Shown: positions 9,292 to 18,240, counted from the first letter of the stretch. The stretch: 64,000 nt of DNA from Prescottella equi (GCF_002094305.1 NZ_LWTX01000013.1:45228-109227); one strand, 5' to 3'. The notes: a model not told the origin generated them from the letters alone. Numbers and translations are program-made.

Positions 9292-9318
9292 TGTCACACC
9301 TTCCCTCCGGCCGGTGTC
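9292..9318 (+). promoter_or_regulatory. ECF41-type promoter (TGTCACA-N16-TGTC)
   Basis: TGTCACA at 9292-9298 is followed after 16 bp by TGTC at 9315-9318. ECF41 sigma factors recognise TGTCACA at -35 and CGTC near -10, so this differs by one base. It lies about 50 bp before the fusion gene whose product is itself part ECF41 sigma factor, the place where autoregulated ECF41 promoters are found. Confidence 0.6.
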
Positions 9319-9367
9319 TCCATGCCGAGTGCACGTCATCCGAGTGCACACGAGCGGAGGAGAAATC

Positions 9368-10102
9368 ATGACCAGCAGAACCCGGATCCCCCGGGCCGAG
9401 TTGCCCGGAATCTACGGCGCGGTGGTCAAGCGCATGTCGCGCAGGATGCTCGGCGACGTGGCCGAACCGGTGGAAGTGACCTGGCACAACCGGACCACCC
9501 CCGACGTCGCGGACGACGTCGAGCTGGCCGAGAACGTGTCGATCGCGATGCTGACGGTTCTCGAGACCCTCGGGCCGGTCGAACGGGCGGTGTTCGTGCT
9601 GCACCAGGTCTTCGAGATGCCGTACGCGGAGATCGCGGAAGCGGTGGGCCGGACGCCGGCCTCCGTGCGGCAGATCGCGCACCGGGCGCGCGAGCACGTC
9701 GGGGCACGCCGACCGCGGATGCAGGTCGACCGAGCCCAGCAGCAGGCGGTGGTCGAGAAATTCCTGGCCGCCGTCTCCACCGGTGATGTGCAGGCGCTGG
9801 TCGACGTGCTCGCTCCGGACGTCGTGGTGGTCGCCGACGGCGGCGGCATCGCGACGGCGGCGCGCGAGCCCATCGTCGGCGCCCGCCGGGTGGCGGTCTT
9901 CCTGTCCAAGGCGGCATCGCTGCCGGGTTTCGCGACGACCACGACCTGGCTCAACGGGATGCCCGGCATCCGAATCGACGTCGACGGCGAGGCCACCGCG
10001 GTGAGCGTGGTCGTCGAGGACGGCCGCATCACCCGCGTCTACGCGATCCGGAACCCGCACAAGCTGGGGTCGCTGGACAGCGTGTGGAATCTGCGGCGGT
10101 GA
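9368..10102 (+). pseudogene. Chimeric relic: carboxymuconolactone decarboxylase N-terminus fused to ECF41/SigJ-type sigma factor C-terminus
   Basis: Residues 1 to about 42 (RIPRAELPGIYGAVVKRMSRRM to VTWHNR) match the start of the carboxymuconolactone decarboxylase-family proteins that sit beside ECF41 sigma genes. From about residue 45 the protein is sigma factor: region 4 (VERAVFVLHQVFEMPYAEIAEAVG, then PASVRQIAHRARE) and the SnoaL-like C-terminal extension with DGGG and NPHKL motifs. Sigma region 2, the linker motif of the family and the decarboxylase catalytic cysteines are absent. The simplest reading is an in-frame deletion joining the two neighbouring genes near position 9494. The frame is intact, GGAGGAG precedes the ATG and an ECF41-type promoter lies upstream, so it may still be expressed. 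Confidence 0.7.
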
Positions 10103-10142
10103 CCGAGCCGCGGTGATGTTCGCTTCAGGCGTACAGCGTCCG

Positions 10143-10154
10143 GGAAACGTTTCC
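10143..10154. promoter_or_regulatory. Perfect GGAAACGTTTCC palindrome upstream of clpC1
   Basis: This 12-bp palindrome with a central CG resembles LacI/GalR-family operators. It lies 41 bp after the chimeric gene and about 220 bp before clpC1. The regulator is unknown; a LacI-type protein is encoded at 47961-49052 but no link can be shown. Confidence 0.35.
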
Positions 10155-10238
10155 GCGACCTGCGGCGTTGAGAACTTTATGCAGGTCCGCTCCGCACGTT
10201 TGACGGGTGGAGGAGCGGCAGGTCGCAAGGCAGCCCAC

Positions 10239-10277
10239 TAGAGTATGAGGTGGGGTCGTGGAACCTTCGTCGGTTCC
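10239..10277 (+). promoter_or_regulatory. Probable clpC1 promoter -10 (TAGAGT) and leader hairpin
   Basis: TAGAGT at 10239-10244 is a -10 candidate. The inverted repeat GGAACC-TTCGTC-GGTTCC at 10260-10277 would then lie in the 5' untranslated leader of clpC1. No HspR (HAIR) or clear ClgR site was recognised. Confidence 0.35.
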
Positions 10278-10371
10278 GGAGGCCGTCAGCCTGTTGTGCC
10301 GGAGCGAAACGCGGCGGGAGGACCGAGACGCAGGTCTCGGAACTGATTGCCGGAGAGTGTGAGGGAGAGCG

Positions 10372-12927
10372 ATGTTCGAGAGGTTCACCGATCGCGCGCG
10401 GCGCGTCGTCGTCCTGGCTCAAGAAGAAGCCAGGATGCTCAACCACAACTACATCGGCACGGAACACATCCTGCTGGGTCTCATCCACGAGGGTGAAGGC
10501 GTGGCGGCGAAGTCGCTGGAGTCGTTGGGTATCTCCCTCGAAGGTGTCCGCAGCCAGGTAGAGGAGATCATCGGCCAGGGTCAGCAGGCCCCGTCCGGAC
10601 ACATCCCCTTCACTCCGCGTGCCAAGAAGGTCCTCGAGCTCAGCCTCCGTGAGGCGCTGCAGCTCGGCCACAACTACATCGGCACCGAGCACATCCTGCT
10701 CGGCCTGATCCGCGAGGGTGAGGGCGTCGCCGCCCAGGTCCTCGTGAAGCTGGGTGCCGACCTCAACCGTGTCCGCCAGCAGGTCATCCAGCTGCTGTCG
10801 GGTTACCAGGGCAAGGAGCCGGCCGAGGCCGGCGGCAGCCGCGGCGAGGCGGGTACCCCGTCGACGTCGCTGGTCCTCGACCAGTTCGGCCGCAACCTCA
10901 CGCAGGCCGCCCTGGAAGGCAAGCTCGACCCCGTCATCGGCCGCTCGAAGGAGATCGAGCGCGTCATGCAGGTGCTGAGCCGCCGCACCAAGAACAACCC
11001 TGTCCTGATCGGTGAGCCGGGCGTCGGCAAGACCGCGGTCGTCGAGGGCCTCGCGCAGGCCATCGTCAACGGCGAGGTCCCCGAGACCCTCAAGGACAAG
11101 CAGCTGTACACGCTGGACCTGGGTTCGCTGGTTGCCGGCAGCCGCTACCGCGGTGACTTCGAGGAGCGCCTGAAGAAGGTCCTCAAGGAGATCAACACCC
11201 GCGGCGACATCATTCTGTTCATCGACGAGCTGCACACGCTGGTCGGTGCGGGCGCGGCCGAGGGCGCTATCGACGCGGCCTCGATCCTCAAGCCGAAGCT
11301 GGCCCGCGGCGAGCTGCAGACCATCGGTGCCACCACCCTCGACGAGTACCGCAAGTACATCGAGAAGGATGCCGCCCTCGAGCGCCGGTTCCAGCCGGTG
11401 CAGGTCGGTGAGCCGACGGTCGAGCACACCATCGAGATCCTCAAGGGTCTGCGCGACCGCTACGAGGCGCACCACCGCGTCTCGATCACCGACAGCGCGC
11501 TGGTCGCGGCAGCCACCCTGGCCGACCGCTACATCAACGACCGCTTCCTGCCGGACAAGGCCATCGACCTCATCGACGAGGCCGGCGCCCGAATGCGCAT
11601 CCGCCGGATGACCGCACCGCCGGACCTGCGCGAGTTCGACGACAAGATCGCCGACGCCCGCCGCGAGAAGGAGTCCGCGATCGACGCGCAGGACTTCGAG
11701 AAGGCCGCGAACCTCCGCGACAAGGAGAAGACCCTCGTCGCGCAGCGTGCCGAGCGGGAGAAGCAGTGGCGTTCGGGTGATCTGGATGTCATCGCCGAGG
11801 TCGACGACGAGCAGATCGCCGAGGTGCTGGGCAACTGGACCGGCATCCCGGTCTTCAAGCTCACCGAGGAGGAGACCACGCGTCTGCTCCGTATGGAGGA
11901 GGAGCTGCACAAGCGGATCATCGGCCAGGAGGACGCCGTCAAGGCCGTCTCCAAGGCGATCCGTCGTACCCGCGCCGGCCTGAAGGATCCGAAGCGTCCG
12001 TCGGGCTCGTTCATCTTCGCCGGCCCGTCCGGTGTCGGTAAGACCGAGCTGTCCAAGGCGCTCGCGAACTTCCTGTTCGGCGAGGACGATGCCCTCATCC
12101 AGATCGACATGGGCGAGTTCCACGACCGGTTCACCGCGTCGCGTCTGTTCGGTGCCCCTCCCGGCTACGTCGGCTACGAAGAGGGCGGCCAGCTCACCGA
12201 GAAGGTGCGCCGCAAGCCGTTCTCGGTGGTCCTGTTCGACGAGATCGAGAAGGCACACCAGGAGATCTACAACACCCTCCTGCAGGTGCTCGAGGACGGC
12301 CGTCTCACCGACGGTCAGGGTCGTACGGTCGACTTCAAGAACACCGTGCTGATCTTCACCTCGAACCTCGGTACCTCGGACATCTCCAAGGCCGTGGGTC
12401 TGGGCTTCTCGGCCGGAACGGGCAGCGAGTCGAACTACGAGCGCATGAAGCTCAAGGTTCACGACGAGCTCAAGAAGCACTTCCGCCCCGAGTTCCTCAA
12501 CCGTATCGACGACATCATCGTCTTCCACCAGCTCTCGCAGAACGAGATCATCCAGATGGTGGACCTGATGATCGGTCGCGTCGAGGCGCAGCTGAAGAAC
12601 AAGGACATGGACATCGAGCTGACCGAGCAGGCCAAGTCGCTGCTCGCGAAGCGCGGCTTCGATCCCGTCCTGGGTGCGCGACCGCTGCGTCGCACCATCC
12701 AGCGCGAGATCGAGGACCAGCTGTCGGAGAAGATCCTCTTCAACGAACTGGGCCCGGGCCAGATCGTCCTGGTCGACGTCGAGGGCTGGGACGGCGAGGG
12801 CGCCGGCGAGAACGCGAAGTTCACGTTCCACGGATCCCCGAAGCCGGTCAAGGTTCCGGACTCGCCTGCCGAGGCGCTGGCCGGGGCCGGTGACTCCACC
12901 CCCTCCGACGGCGGTTCGGCCGAGTAG
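10372..12927 (+). CDS. clpC1: ATP-dependent Clp protease ATP-binding subunit ClpC1
   Basis: ClpC1 is a Hsp100 unfoldase that feeds proteins to the ClpP1P2 protease. The 851-residue chain has two N-terminal Clp repeats with matching [15 protein letters not shown] and [15 protein letters not shown] segments, AAA+ module 1 with [13 protein letters not shown], a UVR/coiled-coil middle region ([17 protein letters not shown]), AAA+ module 2 with [13 protein letters not shown] and a C-terminal D2-small domain. GAGGGAGAGCG precedes the ATG. It ends 13 bp before a strong hairpin terminator. This is the essential mycolata orthologue. Confidence 0.98.
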   Translation: MFERFTDRARRVVVLAQEEARMLNHNYIGTEHILLGLIHEGEGVAAKSLESLGISLEGVRSQVEEIIGQGQQAPSGHIPFTPRAKKVLELSLREALQLGHNYIGTEHILLGLIREGEGVAAQVLVKLGADLNRVRQQVIQLLSGYQGKEPAEAGGSRGEAGTPSTSLVLDQFGRNLTQAALEGKLDPVIGRSKEIERVMQVLSRRTKNNPVLIGEPGVGKTAVVEGLAQAIVNGEVPETLKDKQLYTLDLGSLVAGSRYRGDFEERLKKVLKEINTRGDIILFIDELHTLVGAGAAEGAIDAASILKPKLARGELQTIGATTLDEYRKYIEKDAALERRFQPVQVGEPTVEHTIEILKGLRDRYEAHHRVSITDSALVAAATLADRYINDRFLPDKAIDLIDEAGARMRIRRMTAPPDLREFDDKIADARREKESAIDAQDFEKAANLRDKEKTLVAQRAEREKQWRSGDLDVIAEVDDEQIAEVLGNWTGIPVFKLTEEETTRLLRMEEELHKRIIGQEDAVKAVSKAIRRTRAGLKDPKRPSGSFIFAGPSGVGKTELSKALANFLFGEDDALIQIDMGEFHDRFTASRLFGAPPGYVGYEEGGQLTEKVRRKPFSVVLFDEIEKAHQEIYNTLLQVLEDGRLTDGQGRTVDFKNTVLIFTSNLGTSDISKAVGLGFSAGTGSESNYERMKLKVHDELKKHFRPEFLNRIDDIIVFHQLSQNEIIQMVDLMIGRVEAQLKNKDMDIELTEQAKSLLAKRGFDPVLGARPLRRTIQREIEDQLSEKILFNELGPGQIVLVDVEGWDGEGAGENAKFTFHGSPKPVKVPDSPAEALAGAGDSTPSDGGSAE

Positions 12928-12940
12928 GTTCACGTAAAGC

Positions 12941-12972
12941 GACGCCCCGCGAGCGAAAGCTCGCGGGGCGTC
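12941..12972. terminator. Strong hairpin between convergent clpC1 and kinase genes
   Basis: A perfect 14-bp GC-rich stem (GACGCCCCGCGAGC and its complement) closes on a GAAA tetraloop. It lies 13 bp after the clpC1 stop and 6 bp before the 3' end of the minus-strand kinase gene, so it can serve both. Confidence 0.85.
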
Positions 12973-12978
12973 GTCGTG

Positions 12979-13605
12979 TCACGACGCCTGAGTCCGTATC
13001 TCGGTTCCGGTGTGGGCAGAGCTCGTCGACACCGTGACGTGGGCGGCGCGCCGGGTGCGGTCCGGTCCGAACAGCGCCGATTCCTGCCGCGCCCACCGGT
13101 CCCAGTGCGGGCGGAACATCTCGCCGTCCCGTTCCAGTGCCCGACGCATCCGCTCGTCCGGGTGGGCGTCGACGAAAACCCGGACCGCGAAGTACTCCCG
13201 GGCGACGCCGCACGTCGACCCGGCGCCCTCGACGACGAGGTACCGGTGACGGCGGACGGCACGCCACTCCACGTACTCGCCGCGGTGCCAGTCGTACCGG
13301 CGGTACCGCGGGATCCGGCCGTGCCGGGCCGGGGAGAGGACTTGTCGGACCAACCGCGGAACCGCGGCGGCGAGGCCGTCCCAGCCGGGGTACAGGTCGT
13401 CCATGCGAACTGTCGGGGCGTCGTCCAGCGCCGCGGCGACCCGCGCGGCCAGCGTCGACTTGCCGCCGCCGGAGGGTCCGTCGATGCCGATCAGGATCGG
13501 TCCTCGTCCGCGGTGCCGGAGATGGCGCCTGTGCGCGGCGTGCGCGAGCGCGACGATTCGGGCCGTGCTCTCGGCGAGCGCCGGGAGGTCGGTGTCGACG
13601 GTCAT
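12979..13605 (-). CDS. Uridine kinase-like P-loop NTPase
   Basis: The 208-residue protein has a Walker A motif in GIDGPSGGGKSTLA near residues 40-53, followed by RMDDLYPGWDG, the substrate-binding Asp-Asp segment of uridine kinase/phosphoribulokinase-like enzymes, and YLVVEGAG as Walker B. The phosphate acceptor is not known. The start ATG (MTVDTDLPALAES) is chosen because upstream sequence in the same frame is basic and non-conserved. It is divergent from the MFS transporter at 13695. Confidence 0.75.
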   Translation of the reverse strand: MTVDTDLPALAESTARIVALAHAAHRRHLRHRGRGPILIGIDGPSGGGKSTLAARVAAALDDAPTVRMDDLYPGWDGLAAAVPRLVRQVLSPARHGRIPRYRRYDWHRGEYVEWRAVRRHRYLVVEGAGSTCGVAREYFAVRVFVDAHPDERMRRALERDGEMFRPHWDRWARQESALFGPDRTRRAAHVTVSTSSAHTGTEIRTQAS

Positions 13606-13694
13606 GGGCAGCACGCTATGCCAGATCCGGGGCTCGCCGGCGCAGCATCGGCATTTCGGGCCACGCACCGGTCGGGATGGTGTGGACTGGCCGG

Positions 13695-15290
13695 ATGACA
13701 TCCGCAGCGGCGGGGACTCGTCCCGCTCGGGCCCCACTCGTCCTGGCGGCGCTGATCCTCGTCGCCGCTGTGGCGAACCTGAACCTGGCGGTCGCGAATG
13801 TCGCGTTGCCGGACATCGGCAAGGCGTTCGACGCGAGCCAGACGCAGCTCAACCTGATTGCCGTCGGCTACTCGGTAGGACTTGCAGGTTCGGTGCTCTA
13901 CCTCGGAGCACTCGGCGACCGGTACGGGCGCAAGATGATGCTGGTACTGGGGATGGCGCTGTCCGTGCCGGCATCCGTCATCGCCTCGACGGCGCCGACC
14001 GTCGAGGTGTTGATCGTCGCCCGACTGCTCGGTGGCGTCGCGGCCGGCATTGCCTTCCCGACCACTCTCGCGTTGATCACCGCGCTCTGGTCGGGGCCGG
14101 GACGGACGAAGGCGATCGCGTTGTGGTCCGCGATCGGTGGCGGTATCTCGTCGCTCGGCCCGCTCGTGTCCGGGGCCCTGCTGAAGTCGTTCGAGTGGGG
14201 CTCGGTGTTCCTGGTGACGGTCCCGTTGGCGCTGGTGGCGCTGGGCGCGGCGGTGGTGTTCGTGCCGAGCCACGTCAACGAGTCCTCCGACCCGGTCGAT
14301 CATCTCGGCGGCATCGTCTCGGTGATCCTGGTGGCGGCGCTGGTGCTGGGAATCAACTTCGCCCCCGTCGCCGGAATGCGTACGACGGCACTGTCGATGT
14401 TGTCGGTGGCTCTGGCCGCCGGGGTGGCCTTCGCCGTCCGGCAGCTACGCGCGAGGTTCCCTCTCTTCGACCTGCGGGTGGCTCGCCGCCGCATCTTCTG
14501 GGTCGCGGCGGTCGCGGGCATAGTCGTCTTCGGAACGCTCATGGGGACCTTGTTCATCGGACAGCAGTTCATGCAGAACGTGCTCGGGTACTCGACATTG
14601 GCGGCAGGATCGGCCGGTCTGCCCGCCGCAGCCGTCATGGTGGTGGTCGCCCCGCAGTCCGCGAAGCTCGTCGAGTCGCACGGTGCCAGATTCACGTTGC
14701 TGCTGGGGTACGCGGCGATCGTCCTGGGACTGCTGGTGGCGCTGTTGTTGTGGAAGGAGGACGCGCAGTACTGGAAGATCGCGCTCGGCTACATGTTCCT
14801 CGGAGCGGGTGTGGGTCTGGCTGGTACGCCCGCCTCGCATTCGCTGACCGGGTCGGTGCCGGTGTGGCGGGCGGGAATGGCGTCGGGCACCGCGGACCTG
14901 CAGCGCGACCTGGGCGGAGCCATCGTGCAGTCGGTGCTCGGCGCGCTGCTCACCGCCGGGTACGCGGCGTCCTTCGCCGCCGCGATCGCCGCCGCCCCGC
15001 AGTCCGGTGACGTCGGTGACCAGACCCAGGCGGCGCTCGAGAAGTCCTTCGCCGGCGCCGAGAACGTGGCGGAGCGGTACCCGCAGTACGCGGACGCGAT
15101 CACCGCTGCCGCCCGCGCAGCGTTCCTCGACGGGGACTCCCGGGCATACGTCGCGGCCATCGTGATCGTCCTGGTCGGCGCAGCGCTGGTCTTCTTCGCC
15201 TACCCGCGCCGCGACGGGGAGCGGGAACTGCTCGAGCGCTATCGCGAGATCGACCGGGCGGCAGCCGAGCGCGCCGAGTCGCGGTCCTGA
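13695..15290 (+). CDS. MFS transporter, DHA2-type drug exporter
   Basis: The 531-residue protein has about 14 predicted helices and the MFS loop motif LGDRYGRKMM between helices 2 and 3. The ANLNLAVANVALPDIGKAF segment in helix 1 is typical of DHA2 proton-driven multidrug efflux proteins. An extra periplasmic loop near the C-terminus (QSGDVGDQTQAALEK) also fits. The ATG at 13695 follows the divergent kinase promoter region. The substrate cannot be deduced. Confidence 0.85.
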   Translation: MTSAAAGTRPARAPLVLAALILVAAVANLNLAVANVALPDIGKAFDASQTQLNLIAVGYSVGLAGSVLYLGALGDRYGRKMMLVLGMALSVPASVIASTAPTVEVLIVARLLGGVAAGIAFPTTLALITALWSGPGRTKAIALWSAIGGGISSLGPLVSGALLKSFEWGSVFLVTVPLALVALGAAVVFVPSHVNESSDPVDHLGGIVSVILVAALVLGINFAPVAGMRTTALSMLSVALAAGVAFAVRQLRARFPLFDLRVARRRIFWVAAVAGIVVFGTLMGTLFIGQQFMQNVLGYSTLAAGSAGLPAAAVMVVVAPQSAKLVESHGARFTLLLGYAAIVLGLLVALLLWKEDAQYWKIALGYMFLGAGVGLAGTPASHSLTGSVPVWRAGMASGTADLQRDLGGAIVQSVLGALLTAGYAASFAAAIAAAPQSGDVGDQTQAALEKSFAGAENVAERYPQYADAITAAARAAFLDGDSRAYVAAIVIVLVGAALVFFAYPRRDGERELLERYREIDRAAAERAESRS

Positions 15291-15296
15291 GCTCCG

Positions 15297-15944
15297 TCAG
15301 TCCCCGGCGCCCGTCGCCACCCGGGGCGACGACGGCCGCATCAACAGTGCCGCGGCCAGGAAACACAGCGCCCCGATCAGCGTGCCGAGGTTCGCGGCCG
15401 TCGCGCTCTCCGGCCGATGCGTTCCGGGAACGAGCAGGGCGCCCGCCGCGGACACCCCGAAGGCGACCGAGCCGATCGCGCCGAGCCACGTGCTGCCCCA
15501 GTTCCGCGCGTGCGGATCCCACAGCCCGTCGACGTCCGTGGTGGCGACGACGGCGAGCGCTGAGGCCACGAGGAAACACAGCGAACCGAACACGTCCGGC
15601 TGCCAGACGAATTCGCGGTGCTCGGGCACGGTCAGGCTGTGTACGAGGGCGGCGCCGGTGCTGACGTTGAACAGCAGGGTGCCGACGAACTGCACGAAGG
15701 CCGACCACCAGTCGTACCGGTCCACCCGTGATGTCGAGGCGGTGGGAACCAGGCGTCCGCTCAGCCGGAGTTGGATGAAGGCGGCAACGGTGAAGAACAG
15801 AGAGCCCACGAAGTACGTGAGGTTGTCGGCCTCGCTGCCCACCCTCGTCGCGTAGCCCGGGAGCGCGCCCACTGCGAACAGGATCGAGCCGATCGCGAAG
15901 CCGAGCGATTCGCGGCGTAGCCCGACCTTCTCCAGCTGTCCCAT
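15297..15944 (-). CDS. Membrane protein with YrhK-like segments, function unknown
   Basis: This 215-residue integral membrane protein has six to seven hydrophobic segments arranged as repeated pairs, e.g. ESLGFAIGSILFAVGALPG and YFVGSLFFTVAAFIQLRLSG. The pattern of a short helix pair ending in FxxxxxQLRLSGR resembles the YrhK domain of unknown function. It is convergent with the MFS gene (6 bp between stops) and divergent from the OsmC gene. Confidence 0.55.
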   Translation of the reverse strand: MGQLEKVGLRRESLGFAIGSILFAVGALPGYATRVGSEADNLTYFVGSLFFTVAAFIQLRLSGRLVPTASTSRVDRYDWWSAFVQFVGTLLFNVSTGAALVHSLTVPEHREFVWQPDVFGSLCFLVASALAVVATTDVDGLWDPHARNWGSTWLGAIGSVAFGVSAAGALLVPGTHRPESATAANLGTLIGALCFLAAALLMRPSSPRVATGAGD

Positions 15945-16010
15945 GCAAGTACACGATAGGGGGTAGTTTGCGAGGAGGACGTGGACCTACCGACGAGAGG
16001 GGATCTGCAC

Positions 16011-16445
16011 ATGCCCACACGCACCGCACGTACCGCCTGGAACGGGACACTCGAAAAGGGTTCGGGTCAAGTGGAACTCACCAGTTCGGGAGTCGGCACG
16101 TTCGAAGTGTCGTTTCCGAAGCGGGCAGCGGACGATGCCGGGGGTACGACCAGTCCCGAGGAACTGATCGCGGCGGCGCACTCGTCCTGCTATGCGATGC
16201 AGTTGTCGGCGTTGATCGGGGAGGCGGGCGGTACCCCGCAGAGCCTGGACATCCGCGCCGACGTCTCGCTCGGGCCGGACGACCCCGGATTCAAACTGAC
16301 CGGCATCGTACTCACGGTGCGCGCAGAGGTCGACGGCCTGGACGCTGCGGGGTTCGCCCGCGTCGCCCAGGCCGCCAAGGAGTCCTGCCCGGTGAGCAAG
16401 GCTCTGACCGGCGTCGCCATCACGCTGGACGCCGCGCTCGAGTAG
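16011..16445 (+). CDS. OsmC family peroxiredoxin
   Basis: OsmC proteins reduce organic hydroperoxides with two cysteines. Both are visible in this 144-residue protein: the first in AAAHSSCYAMQLSAL (residue about 60) and the second in KESCPVSKAL (about residue 125). The N-terminal RTAWNGTLEKGSGQVEL strand pattern is typical. The ATG at 16011 (MPTRTART) is preferred over GTG at 15981 because GAGAGGGG lies just upstream and the family begins there. There is no OhrR-type regulator beside it. Confidence 0.9.
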   Translation: MPTRTARTAWNGTLEKGSGQVELTSSGVGTFEVSFPKRAADDAGGTTSPEELIAAAHSSCYAMQLSALIGEAGGTPQSLDIRADVSLGPDDPGFKLTGIVLTVRAEVDGLDAAGFARVAQAAKESCPVSKALTGVAITLDAALE

Positions 16446-16496
16446 CCCCCTGGTTGTGAGCGCTCGAACGTACTGGGGCGGAAAGGTTCCCGATTC

Positions 16497-16829
16497 TCAG
16501 GTGCGTTCGAGCCTCGCCCGGATCTGTTCCATCTTCGCGCGTAGTTCGTCCTGGCTGACGATGCCGCGATCGAGGAAGGTATGCGCGGTGGTGATGGCCG
16601 ACCGCGAGTGCACCGGGAACTGGCTGTAGATGGTTTCGCCGAGTTCGTCCTCGGTGTGGCGGCGTTCGAGGTTGTCCCACGATCCGCGCCACGACAGGCA
16701 CTCGCAGGTGGCCTGCATCGCCGACTCCCAGGGATCGGGCTTGCGGTCGGTGTCGTCGAGGTCGCCGGCTCGTTCGTTCCCCGGTTGCAGTGTTCGCAGA
16801 ATGACCTCGTAGCCCTGTGTCGCGGTCAT
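16497..16829 (-). CDS. Nitrile hydratase/thiocyanate hydrolase activator-like protein (P15K-like)
   Basis: This 110-residue protein repeats the core of the NHase beta N-terminal half: TCECLSWRGSWDN, then a DELGETIYSQF segment and a C-terminal helix (DELRAKMEQIRARL). It is a paralogue of the N-half beta protein at 17806-18240. Its place directly after the metal subunit, with a 4-bp ATGA overlap, matches that of activator/metallochaperone genes such as p15K behind thiocyanate hydrolase genes. A role in cobalt insertion is therefore inferred. It could alternatively be a structural subunit. Confidence 0.6.
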   Translation of the reverse strand: MTATQGYEVILRTLQPGNERAGDLDDTDRKPDPWESAMQATCECLSWRGSWDNLERRHTEDELGETIYSQFPVHSRSAITTAHTFLDRGIVSQDELRAKMEQIRARLERT

Positions 16830-17500
16830 CGGCCGCCTCCTGCCGACGGTGCCTTCGATGCGTCCCAGTCCGCCGTGGGCAGTGCCACGCCGATCATCGT
16901 GTCGCGGGTGACGATCTTCTGGAGTTGTTCCTCCGTCCAGCCCTCCGTGCCCTCCGGTCGCATCGGCATCACCATGAACCGGGACTTCTGATTGGAGTCG
17001 TGCACGCGCACTTCGACATTCGACGGGAAGTGCAGGCCGAACTCGGCGAGTACCTCGCGGGGACGGCGGACCATGCGACGCCGGTAGTTCGGCGTCCGGT
17101 ACCAGTCCGGCGACATGCCGAGCACGGGCCGCGGATAGCACGAGCACAGGGTGCACACGATCACGTTGTGCACCTCGGGGGTGTTCTCGAGAACGTAGAA
17201 GAACGTGTAGTCGCTCGGTGTGCCGCTGCCGGTCGGGTCACGCCAGTCGATACCCACCTCCTTGCACGTCTCGGTGCCGTTCTCGAGCAGTCGCTTCTTG
17301 AACTCGGGGTCGGTCCAGGCCTTGGCTACCAGCTTGGATCCGCCTGAAGGCCCGATGGATTCGGCCCACTCGGAGAATCGGCGGTGGTCCTCGGCCGAGA
17401 AGAGTCCCTTCTCGATGGCGAGCTCGCGCAGGGCGAGCTCGAGGACCTCGAACTCACTGATCTCCTCGGAGGCCTGGATGGGCTTGTGTGGATCGCTCAC
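16826..17500 (-). CDS. Cobalt-type nitrile hydratase alpha / thiocyanate hydrolase gamma-like metal subunit
   Basis: The 224-residue protein carries the metal-binding motif VCTLCSC (Cys116, Cys119, Cys121, with Ser120). Thr at the second motif position is the cobalt-type signature; iron enzymes usually have Ser. The motif is followed by YPRPVLGMSPDWY: an Arg stands where most nitrile hydratases have Trp, as I recall for thiocyanate hydrolase. RVHDSNQKSRFMVMPMRPEGTEGW is the conserved C-terminal segment. Two of the three cysteines should be oxidised to sulfinate/sulfenate. It shares an operon with a split beta subunit and the CbtAB cobalt transporter. Thiocyanate or a nitrile are the likely substrates. 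Confidence 0.85.
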   Translation of the reverse strand: MSDPHKPIQASEEISEFEVLELALRELAIEKGLFSAEDHRRFSEWAESIGPSGGSKLVAKAWTDPEFKKRLLENGTETCKEVGIDWRDPTGSGTPSDYTFFYVLENTPEVHNVIVCTLCSCYPRPVLGMSPDWYRTPNYRRRMVRRPREVLAEFGLHFPSNVEVRVHDSNQKSRFMVMPMRPEGTEGWTEEQLQKIVTRDTMIGVALPTADWDASKAPSAGGGR

Positions 17501-17509
17501 TTCTCCTCC

Positions 17510-17809
17510 TCACTCGTTCGTCCCGGCAGGCCGGAGCCAGCCTTCTGCGCACTCGGTCTCGAGTGTGTCGACGGGGAACCCGGTGTAGCGGGGCCACAGA
17601 TCGGTCTGCTTGAAGCGGACGACGTAGAAGGGTTCCTTGCGTCCGGTCTCGAGCTTGTCGAACGCCTCGTCCTCCGGTATCACCCACTCGGGGCGGTGTT
17701 CGACGACGGTCCCTTCCTGATTGCGCACGAACGCCTGTGTGCGGGTGTGGAACAGGCTCGTCTGGTCCTTCACGACCACGCGGTCGCCCACCTTGAACTT
17801 GGGGGTCAT
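17510..17809 (-). CDS. C-terminal-half beta subunit of split nitrile hydratase / thiocyanate hydrolase (alpha-like)
   Basis: This 99-residue protein is the SH3-like barrel that forms the C-terminal half of nitrile hydratase beta: KFKVGDRVVVKD near the start, HTRTQAFVRNQEGTVVEH, and PFYVVRFKQTDLW near the end. In thiocyanate hydrolase this half is a separate alpha subunit. Its ATG overlaps the stop of the N-half gene (ATGA) and its stop is 9 bp before the metal subunit start, so the three proteins are co-translated. Confidence 0.82.
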   Translation of the reverse strand: MTPKFKVGDRVVVKDQTSLFHTRTQAFVRNQEGTVVEHRPEWVIPEDEAFDKLETGRKEPFYVVRFKQTDLWPRYTGFPVDTLETECAEGWLRPAGTNE

Positions 17810-18240
17810 TTCCGTTCCTCCTGAAGCCGGGCGCGCACTTGGTCGACGCGGTCGCAGAGTTCGTCGAGGGGGATGAGGCCCTTGTCGACCATCACCTTGG
17901 CCGCCACGGTGAGCCATCGGGCGTAGTACGGATAGCCGAAGTACTGCGTCTCGCCGAGATCGACCTCGGCCCGCCGACGCATCTCCGCATTCCACGAGCC
18001 CCGCCAGGCCAGGCACTCGCAGGTGACGTAGGTGTTCAACTCCCACGCCTCTTCGCCCTTCTCCAGGTACGGGACCGAGAGCGCGGGCTGCCCGCCGACG
18101 TCGTGGAGGACGTGCCGCAGGACGTCGTACCGTGCGTTGGAGATCGTGTACGGCGAATCCTGGACGTCGTGCTCCGCTGGTGCGATCTTGGCCAGACCAT
18201 CGGTGAGCGTCTGGAATCGGGCTTGGTTTTCGGTGGTCAT
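17806..18240 (-). CDS. N-terminal-half beta subunit of split nitrile hydratase / thiocyanate hydrolase (beta-like)
   Basis: The 144-residue protein matches the all-helical N-terminal half of nitrile hydratase beta. Its TCECLAWRGSWN segment (about residues 82-93) and GYPYYARWLTVAAKVMVDKG match the HWLxAAERxLxxxG pattern of the family. In thiocyanate hydrolase this part is the separate beta subunit. It opens the enzyme part of the operon, 69 bp after cbtA on the same strand, with GGAGACCTCC before its ATG. CECLxWRGSW recurs in the small protein at 16497-16829. Confidence 0.78.
   Translation of the reverse strand: MTTENQARFQTLTDGLAKIAPAEHDVQDSPYTISNARYDVLRHVLHDVGGQPALSVPYLEKGEEAWELNTYVTCECLAWRGSWNAEMRRRAEVDLGETQYFGYPYYARWLTVAAKVMVDKGLIPLDELCDRVDQVRARLQEERK

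Noticed and set aside
10177..12933. 918-codon open frame antisense to clpC1
   Set aside because: It is the mirror of a highly biased GC-rich gene; its translation is low-complexity Leu/Arg/Asp-rich with no domain, and clpC1 itself is unambiguous.
16826..17500. Iron-type nitrile hydratase
   Set aside because: The metal motif has Thr (CTLCSC), the cobalt-type residue, and cobalt transporter genes are in the same operon.
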